Under the pieces are notes generated by a model. That model had not been told where the DNA came from. It was given only the letters and a program-made list of their open reading frames with translations, and did no database searches. The translations under genes and the position numbers were made by a program. This document shows positions 58,116 to 64,000 of a DNA stretch of 64,000 nt, in pieces (position 1 is the first letter of the stretch; each line of letters opens with the position of its first letter). Source of the DNA: Glycomyces sp. NRRL B-16210. Its GTDB lineage: Bacteria > Actinomycetota > Actinomycetes > Mycobacteriales > Micromonosporaceae. The DNA lies in the NCBI RefSeq assembly GCF_000719515.1, contig NZ_JOGR01000007.1:367592-431591 (forward strand), written 5' to 3'.

Positions 58116-58736
58116 TCAGGCCGGGTTGTCCTGGGGGTCGCTCTGGTGGTAGATCGTGATCTGGTTGCGGTCCAAGGTGAGGCCCTTCGCCAGTTCCCAT
58201 TTGGCGCCGTCGCCGAAGGCCTCGAAGGAGAGCTTCTGGCCGTCGGGGCCGGCGTAGTCGTGGTAGCGGACGGTCCCGCGCTCGGCCAGGCCCGTGGTGG
58301 CCTCGCTGACGTACTTCGCGGTGCCCTTCTCGTTCGACCGGTACGAGACGCCCTCGTGGCTGAGCTCCTTGGGGCCCGGCGCGAGGTCGGCGCCGACCAC
58401 CTCGTCCCACAGCACCACTTCGAGATCGGGGTCGGCCTCGACCGACAGCCAGCGCTTGACCCCGGTGCCGGTGTCCAGGAAGTGCTCCGACCACTGGTAG
58501 TCGCCCTCGGTCAGGCGCAGGGTGCCGCGCACCGCGAGGGTCTTGCCGTACAGCTCGACGAGGTCGGAGGCGCGCAGGCGACGGGGGTCGCCGCGCAGGA
58601 CGTCGGTGTCGGCGTCGGCGAACGGGTCGACCGGGCCGGGGTGGGGGGCCGACTCGTTCTTGCGGGTGTTGTTCTGACGCCACAGCCACCAGCCGATGGC
58701 GGCGGCGGCGAGGAGGAGGATCAGGACCAAGATCAT
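58116..58736 (-). CDS. DUF4178-domain protein, membrane-anchored
   Basis: A 206-residue protein with an N-terminal membrane helix (MILVLILLLAAAAIGWWLW) and a DUF4178 beta domain (about 55-195). Landmarks are DLVELYGKTLAVRGTLRLTEGDYQWSEHFL and GVKRWLSVEADPDLEVVLWDEV, with VRYHDYAGPDGQKLSFEAFG in the second half. It is the first gene of the minus-strand DUF cluster; ATG 58736 is preceded by GAAGG. The region upstream, shared with the divergent glutamate dehydrogenase gene, carries a 31-base direct repeat. Confidence 0.86.
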   Translation of the reverse strand: MILVLILLLAAAAIGWWLWRQNNTRKNESAPHPGPVDPFADADTDVLRGDPRRLRASDLVELYGKTLAVRGTLRLTEGDYQWSEHFLDTGTGVKRWLSVEADPDLEVVLWDEVVGADLAPGPKELSHEGVSYRSNEKGTAKYVSEATTGLAERGTVRYHDYAGPDGQKLSFEAFGDGAKWELAKGLTLDRNQITIYHQSDPQDNPA

Positions 58737-58801
58737 GGCGAGGCCTTCACGTTCGGGGGAGGTGTGCGTACGGGACGGTTCCTTCGCCTCACTGTACCGT
58801 C

Positions 58802-58903
58802 GCGTCACCGATCGCGATGTGACCCATGCATCTGCGCCCCGACCCGGTAGGCGGGCGGCGCGATCCGGTGTCGCGTCGGCTATCGCGGTGTAACCCATGC
58901 GTC
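58802..58903. repeat. Direct repeat in the DUF4178/gdh intergenic region
   Basis: Two ~31-base copies start at 58802 and 58873, spaced 71 bases. The shared part reads GCGTC..., ATCGCG(A/G)TGT(G/A)ACCCATGC. Placed between divergent genes, the copies are probably binding sites for a regulator of the dehydrogenase gene, the DUF cluster or both. Confidence 0.6.
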
Positions 58904-58981
58904 GCCTGTGAACCCTAAGATCTAGCCTGTAGACGGCTCACGACGAGGTGAGCCGAAGCGATTCGGACTGGAGATCGAGAC

Positions 58982-61900
58982 GTGTTGGCGTTCATCGGCG
59001 ACGAAGAGTTCCGCGAGACCCTCCCCGACCGGGAGGAACTGCTGACCGAAGCGGCCGAACTGGCCGGATCCGACGAATCCCTGGCGAAGCTGGTCGAGCT
59101 GTACTGGAGCCTGGTGGCCGACGACGACCTCGTCGGACGCAGCGCCCAGCAACTGCTGGAGACCACCGCGCACCACCGCCGCATGGCCGAGGCGCGCCGC
59201 CCGGGCGAGGTGCTCCTCGAACTGGACTGCCCCGAGGACGCCGAGGGGCCCGACGCCGCCGCCTCCACCCGCGTGGACCTCGTCTGCGACGACTCCCCGT
59301 TCCTCGTGGACTCCCTGACGGGCCTGTTCAACCAGAACGGCATCGACGTCACCGTGTTCGTCCACCCGATCGTCCCGGTCCGCCGCGACGAGGACGGCGC
59401 CCTCGTCGAGGCCCCCGCCGAGACCGGCCGCGCCGAGTCCTGGATGCACATCGAGACACAGCGCGTCTCCGACACCGCCGACCTCACCCGGCTCGAAGCC
59501 GAGATCCGCAAGGTCCTCGACGACGTCGGCGCGTGCGTCGCCGACTGGCAGGCCATGCGCGCCAAGGCCCTCGACATCGCGAGCGACCTCGACGACCGCG
59601 CCACCGGCGCGAAGGAGCCGGCGCTGCCGGTGCCGCCCAAGGACATCGACGACACCGTGGAGCTGCTGCGCTGGCTCGCCGACGACAAGTTCACCTTCCT
59701 GGGCTTCCGGCGGTACAAGCTCACCGGCGAAGGCGAGGACCAGGCGCTGACCCCGGTGGCCGAGACCGGCCTGGGGCTGCTGCGCAGGGCCCCGGCGTCG
59801 CCACGCCCGATCGCGTCGTTCAACACCGACGCGCGCTCGCAGATCGGCGAGAAGCGCCTGCTGGTGATCACCAAGTCGAACGCGCGCTCGACGGTGCACC
59901 GCACCTCCTTCATGGACTACATCGGGGTGAAGACCTTCGACGCGAACGGCGAACCGGACGGGGAGCTGCGCTTCCTGGGCCTGTTCACCTCCGCGGCGTA
60001 CCTCTCCAGCGTCACCGAGCTGCCGGTGGTCAAGCGGAAGGTCGAGGAGGTGCTCGCCCGCTCGGGCGTGACGCTCTCCTCCCACTCCGGCAAGGACCTC
60101 GTCACGGCCCTGGAGACCTACCCGCGCGACGAGCTGTTCCAGGCCCGCACCGACGACCTGTACACGACCGCGATGGGCGTGCTGCGCCTGGCGGGGCGCC
60201 GGCGCCTGCGCCTGTTCGCGCGCCGCGACGTCTACGGGCGCTTCTACTCCTGCCTGGTCTACCTGCCCCGGGACCGCTACAACACCGAGAACCGGTTGAA
60301 GATCCAGGAGATCCTGCGCCGCAGGCTCGGCGGGCAGGCGGTCGACTACGACGCGCGCGTCACCGAGTCGGTGCTCGCGCGGCTGCACTTCGTGGTCCGC
60401 ATCGACCCGTACGCCCCGCCCGCGCCGGTCGACGTCGACTCGATCCAGGCCGAGCTCGCCGACGCGACCCGCTCCTGGGACGCCGACCTCGCCCTCCAGC
60501 TCGACCACCACGTGGGTGAGGGGCAGGCCCGGTCCCTGTTCAAGGCCTACGCGAACGCCTACCCGCCCGCCTACAAGGCCGAGCACTCGCCGATCGACGC
60601 GGCCAAGGACATCGCGAAGCTGGAGATGCTGCGCGAGGCCGGCGAGATGGAGCTGCAACTGTTCCGCCGCGGCGGCGACGACGCGAACGTCCACTTCAAG
60701 GTGTACTCGTACGGCGCGCCGGTGGTGCTCTCGGAGGCGCTGCCGGTGCTGCGCAACCTCGGCGTGCGGGTCGCCGAGGAGCGCCCGTACCGCATCAAGC
60801 GCGCCGACGCCACCATCCACTTGAGCGACTTCGCGCTCGAACTGCCCGGCGAGGCGGCCGAATCGGTGCCGCAGCTGCGCATCCGCTTCGAGAACGCGTT
60901 CCGCGCCGCGTGGGCCGGCGAGGCCGAGTCCGACCGGCTCAATGAGCTGGTGATCGCCGCCGGGCTCACCTGGCGGCAGGTCGTGGTGCTGCGCGCGCTC
61001 GCGAAGTACCTGCGCCAGTGCGGGTTCGTGTTCTCCCAGGACTTCATCGCCTCGACGCTGGGCTCCCACCCGGAGATCGCGGCGAACCTGGTGCGCCTGT
61101 TCGAGGCGCGGTTCGACCCGCGCGTGGGCGCCGACCGCCAGGCCGCGGTCGCCCGCATCGACGACACGCTCGCCGAAGGGCTCGCCGCGGTGCCGAGCCT
61201 CGACGCCGACCGCATCCTGCGGGCGTTCCTGACGCTCATCCGCTCCACGCTGCGCACCTCCTACTTCCAGCGCGGCACCGCCGGGCGGCCCAAGGCGCAC
61301 ATCGCGTTCAAGTTCGACGCCCGGAGCATCGACTTCCTGCCCAAACCGCGGCCGATGTACGAGGTGTTCGTGTACTCCCCGCACTTCGAGGGCGTGCACA
61401 TGCGCTACGGGAAGGTCGCGCGCGGGGGACTGCGGTGGTCGGACCGCCGCGAGGACTTCCGCACCGAGATCCTCGGGCTGGTCAAGGCCCAGGAGGTCAA
61501 GAACACCGTCATCACGCCCGTCGGCGCGAAGGGCGGGTTCGTGCTCAAACGCGGCGACTTCGCCGACCGGGCCGCGTTCCAGGCCGAAGGCGTGGCGCGC
61601 TACCGCGAGTTCATCTCGGCGCTGCTGGACATCACCGACAACCGCGACGCCGCGGGCGCGGTGGTGCCGCCGCCGAACGTGGTCCGCCACGACGGCGACG
61701 ACCCGTACCTGGTCGTCGCCGCCGACAAGGGCACCGCGACGTTCTCCGACATCGCCAACGCCGTCGCCGCCGAGTACGGCTTCTGGCTCGGCGACGCCTT
61801 CGCCTCGGGCGGCTCGGTCGGCTACGACCACAAGAAGATGGGCATCACCGCGAGGGGCGCCTGGGAATCGGTCAAGCGCCACTTCCGCGCCGACGGCATC

Positions 61901-63832
61901 GACACGCAGGCGCGGGACTTCACCGTCGTCGGCATCGGCGACATGGGCGGGGACGTGTTCGGCAACGGAATGCTCCTGTCCGAGCACATCCGGCTCGTCG
62001 CCGCGTTCAACCACATGCACATCTTCATCGACCCGAACCCGGTCGCCGCCGTCTCCTATGTGGAGCGGCGCCGCCTGTTCGACCTGCCACGCTCGACCTG
62101 GGCCGACTACGACCCGACGCTCATCTCCGCCGGCGGCGGCGTGTGGGAACGCTCGGCGAAGTCCATCCCCGTCTCCGACGAGGTCCGCACCGCCCTCGGC
62201 CTCGACGCCGACGTCAAGGACATCACCCCGCCCGAACTCATCCGCGCCGTCCTCACCGCGCCGGTCGACCTGCTGTGGAACGGCGGCATCGGCACCTACG
62301 TGAAGTCCGCCGCGCAGACCGACGCCGACGCGGGCGACAAGGCCAACGACGCCGTCCGCGTCAACGGCTCGGAGCTGCGCTGCCGCATCGTCGGCGAAGG
62401 CGGGAACCTCGGGTTCACCCAGCTCGGGCGCATCGAGTACGCCCAGTCCGGCGGCCCCGACCACCGCGGCGGGCGCATCAACACCGACTTCATCGACAAC
62501 TCCGCGGGCGTGGACACCTCCGACCACGAGGTCAACATCAAGATCCTGCTGCGCTCGGCGACGCTGGGGGGCCGCATCGACCCCGCCAGCCGCGACCGGC
62601 TGTTCATGGACATGTCCGACGCGGTCGCCGTGGCCGTCCTGGCCGACAACTACGGCCAGAACATGGCCCTGTCCAACGCCAGGAAACTCGGCACCCGGCT
62701 CCTGCCCGTCCACACCCGGCTCATGAAGTACCTGGAGAAGCGCGTCGGCCTCGACCGCGAGATCGAGGGCCTGCCGACCGACAAGCAGCTCAAGGAGCGC
62801 AGTGCCGCCGGTGCGGCCCTCACCGAGCCCGAACTCGCGGTGCTCCTGTCGTACGTGAAGATCTGGGCCAAGCGCGCCGTCCTCGACTCCGGGCTCCCCG
62901 ACGAGAAGTGGACCGAACCGGTCCTGCGCGAGTACTTCCCGGCGCCGCTGCGCGAGCCGTACGCCGACCTCATGGCCGAGCACCCGCTGCGCCGCGAGAT
63001 CGTCGCCACCGCCGTGGTCGGCGAGGCGGTCAACCGCTGCGGCACGACGTTCCTGTTCCGCATCGCCGACGAGACCGGGGCCGACGTCGTGGACGTCATC
63101 CGCGGGTTCGTCATCATCCGCGAGGCGTTCGGCCTGCCCGACCTGTGGCGGCGCATCGAGGCGCTCGACAACCAGGTGCCGCAGGCCGCACAGATCGCGA
63201 GCATGCTCGTGATCCGGCGGCTGCTGGACCGGGGCGTGCGCTGGCTCGTGCAGCACCGGCGCGGCGGCCTCGACGTCGCCGCCGAGATCGAGCGGCTGCG
63301 CCCGGGGCTCGCCGAGCTCCAGCCGCGGCTGCCGCAGCTGCTCACCGAGTCGGAGGCGGCCGGGTTCGAGCGGTTCTGCGACCAGCTCGAGGAGCAGGGG
63401 ATGCCCGAGGACCTCGCGCGGGACGCCTCCGCGCCGATCTTCGGGTTCGGCCTGGTCGACGTGGTCGAGTGCGCGCGGGTGCTCGAATCGGACCTGGCGA
63501 CGACCGCCGAGGTCTACTACGGGATCGCCGCGCGGCTGCACCTCGACGAGGTCCTCAACCAGATCTCGGCGCTGCCGCGCACGAACCGGTGGCAGACGCT
63601 GGCGCGGTCGGCGCTGCGGTACGACCTGTACGGCGCGATGGCGGGTTTGACGGCGAACGTGCTCCAGGCGAAGCCGGGCACCGATCCGGCCGAGGCGGTC
63701 GGTGCGTGGGCCGAACAGAACGCGGCCGACATCGAGCGGATCCACGAGGCGACCGCCGAGGCCGAACGCTCGGACGAGAAGCTCGCGGTGCTGTCGGTCT
63801 CGCTGCGCCAGATCCGGAGCATGGACACCTAG
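58982..63832 (+). CDS. gdh: NAD-dependent glutamate dehydrogenase, large (180-kDa) class
   Basis: A 1616-residue enzyme that oxidatively deaminates glutamate to 2-oxoglutarate, normally a catabolic step. About 800 N-terminal residues contain ACT-like regulatory regions. The catalytic core has RGGLRWSDRREDFRTEILGL and VITPVGAKGGF (about 815-855), the Rossmann part with VVGIGDMGGDVFGNGM, and a long C-terminal helical domain. The length is as in Streptomyces. GTG 58982 follows GGAG. No other gene shares the transcript downstream; the inverted-repeat element follows. Confidence 0.95.
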   Translation: MLAFIGDEEFRETLPDREELLTEAAELAGSDESLAKLVELYWSLVADDDLVGRSAQQLLETTAHHRRMAEARRPGEVLLELDCPEDAEGPDAAASTRVDLVCDDSPFLVDSLTGLFNQNGIDVTVFVHPIVPVRRDEDGALVEAPAETGRAESWMHIETQRVSDTADLTRLEAEIRKVLDDVGACVADWQAMRAKALDIASDLDDRATGAKEPALPVPPKDIDDTVELLRWLADDKFTFLGFRRYKLTGEGEDQALTPVAETGLGLLRRAPASPRPIASFNTDARSQIGEKRLLVITKSNARSTVHRTSFMDYIGVKTFDANGEPDGELRFLGLFTSAAYLSSVTELPVVKRKVEEVLARSGVTLSSHSGKDLVTALETYPRDELFQARTDDLYTTAMGVLRLAGRRRLRLFARRDVYGRFYSCLVYLPRDRYNTENRLKIQEILRRRLGGQAVDYDARVTESVLARLHFVVRIDPYAPPAPVDVDSIQAELADATRSWDADLALQLDHHVGEGQARSLFKAYANAYPPAYKAEHSPIDAAKDIAKLEMLREAGEMELQLFRRGGDDANVHFKVYSYGAPVVLSEALPVLRNLGVRVAEERPYRIKRADATIHLSDFALELPGEAAESVPQLRIRFENAFRAAWAGEAESDRLNELVIAAGLTWRQVVVLRALAKYLRQCGFVFSQDFIASTLGSHPEIAANLVRLFEARFDPRVGADRQAAVARIDDTLAEGLAAVPSLDADRILRAFLTLIRSTLRTSYFQRGTAGRPKAHIAFKFDARSIDFLPKPRPMYEVFVYSPHFEGVHMRYGKVARGGLRWSDRREDFRTEILGLVKAQEVKNTVITPVGAKGGFVLKRGDFADRAAFQAEGVARYREFISALLDITDNRDAAGAVVPPPNVVRHDGDDPYLVVAADKGTATFSDIANAVAAEYGFWLGDAFASGGSVGYDHKKMGITARGAWESVKRHFRADGIDTQARDFTVVGIGDMGGDVFGNGMLLSEHIRLVAAFNHMHIFIDPNPVAAVSYVERRRLFDLPRSTWADYDPTLISAGGGVWERSAKSIPVSDEVRTALGLDADVKDITPPELIRAVLTAPVDLLWNGGIGTYVKSAAQTDADAGDKANDAVRVNGSELRCRIVGEGGNLGFTQLGRIEYAQSGGPDHRGGRINTDFIDNSAGVDTSDHEVNIKILLRSATLGGRIDPASRDRLFMDMSDAVAVAVLADNYGQNMALSNARKLGTRLLPVHTRLMKYLEKRVGLDREIEGLPTDKQLKERSAAGAALTEPELAVLLSYVKIWAKRAVLDSGLPDEKWTEPVLREYFPAPLREPYADLMAEHPLRREIVATAVVGEAVNRCGTTFLFRIADETGADVVDVIRGFVIIREAFGLPDLWRRIEALDNQVPQAAQIASMLVIRRLLDRGVRWLVQHRRGGLDVAAEIERLRPGLAELQPRLPQLLTESEAAGFERFCDQLEEQGMPEDLARDASAPIFGFGLVDVVECARVLESDLATTAEVYYGIAARLHLDEVLNQISALPRTNRWQTLARSALRYDLYGAMAGLTANVLQAKPGTDPAEAVGAWAEQNAADIERIHEATAEAERSDEKLAVLSVSLRQIRSMDT

Positions 63833-63849
63833 ACGTTCGCCGAGTCCTG

Positions 63850-63978
63850 AGCGGGGCGGGGGTGGGGGCGGGCGCCGAAAGGTGGCCCCTCAGGCAGGCC
63901 GTCCCTAACCCCCACCCTCCCGAGAGGGGAAGGAAGTCTGGCGCAAGCGTTGCTCGGGCCACCGACAGGAATCGGGCC
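63850..63978. repeat. Intergenic inverted-repeat element, copy 2
   Basis: The right arm (63897-63978) matches both arms of the 28.9-29.1 kb element: GGCCGTCCCTAACCCCCACCC, AGAGGGGA, GGAAGTCTG and CCGACAGGAATCGGGCC. A degenerate G-rich left arm (63850-63876) sits opposite it across a ~20-base centre. It lies 18 bases after the glutamate dehydrogenase stop. The rest of the window to 64000 holds no gene start. Confidence 0.7.
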
Positions 63979-64000
63979 GAAAAGCCGCCGGGCGGCGGTT

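Noticed and set aside
58922..63745. A 1607-codon open frame opposite glutamate dehydrogenase
   Set aside because: Same cause; the sense strand encodes a clear family protein from end to end, and the antisense product is low-complexity.
1..64000. tRNA, rRNA, CRISPR, insertion-sequence or prophage features
   Set aside because: No cloverleaf-like, CRISPR-type or transposase-coding sequence was found by eye; the only dispersed repeat lacks a transposase.

Overview
The window is GC-rich DNA from an actinobacterium. Evidence for this is the ftsQ-ftsZ-yggS-sepF-yggT-divIVA division block, a his operon ending in a PriA-type isomerase, a SigB/SigF-type stress sigma factor, a DmdR/IdeR-type iron box, a large 180-kDa-class NAD-glutamate dehydrogenase and many GTG/TTG starts with ATGA/GTGA overlaps. 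Placement below the phylum (a Glycomyces-like genome is my guess) cannot be settled from the sequence alone. I see no tRNA, rRNA, CRISPR array, insertion sequence or prophage; almost all of the window is ordinary chromosome.

Layout. 1-6.4 kb: a partial gene, an iron-regulated siderophore-interacting reductase, then ftsQ, ftsZ, yggS, an in-frame sepF-yggT fusion and divIVA. 6.7-11.2 kb: a membrane protein with an Ada-like cysteine motif, a DksA/TraR-like protein with a Lys/Ala-rich tail, lspA, rluD and a MinD-like ATPase. 11.3-17.1 kb: a DUF2567 protein and hisD-hisC-hisB-small membrane protein-hisH-priA-ridA (hisF is absent). 17.2-19.0 kb: isobutyryl-CoA mutase large subunit behind a 16-bp palindrome. 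19.1-24.7 kb: a general-stress block (sigB-like factor, hemerythrin, CBS pair, DUF4383, SAP/Rho_N-like, holin-like, DUF3618 and SDR genes), several with GTTT-N15/16-GGGTAC/T promoter candidates. 25.0-31.7 kb: the araBDA operon, a ROK regulator and a divergent MFS exporter. 31.7-36.4 kb: a yybP-ykoY-type manganese riboswitch before a TMEM165/GDT1 transporter, RNase HI, a YbbN-like co-chaperone, an arginase-family enzyme and RtcB.

36.4-53.2 kb is accessory in character. It holds small enzymes paired with their own regulators (VOC/WYL, MFS/TetR, rhodanese/TetR, DHFR-like/HxlR) and two kinase-fold proteins. It also holds a two-component system flanked by an SGNH lipoprotein and an acyltransferase-3 membrane protein; both flanking genes carry the same four-fold 11-bp repeat. 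A P-loop kinase broken by an amber codon and a HAD phosphatase follow. 53.3-54.7 kb is an unrecognised three-gene unit with a WDG-containing helical protein and a membrane protein carrying two PEGA-like domains. 55.0-58.7 kb is a DUF4178-DUF2617-DUF4247-DUF350-spermidine-synthase-like membrane cluster. 59.0-63.8 kb is NAD-glutamate dehydrogenase.

An intergenic inverted-repeat element occurs after araA and again after gdh, so it is probably a dispersed family in this genome. The strongest candidates for something undescribed are the split AT3/SGNH system with its shared operator array, the SepF-YggT fusion, the 53.3-54.7 kb unit and the repeat element.
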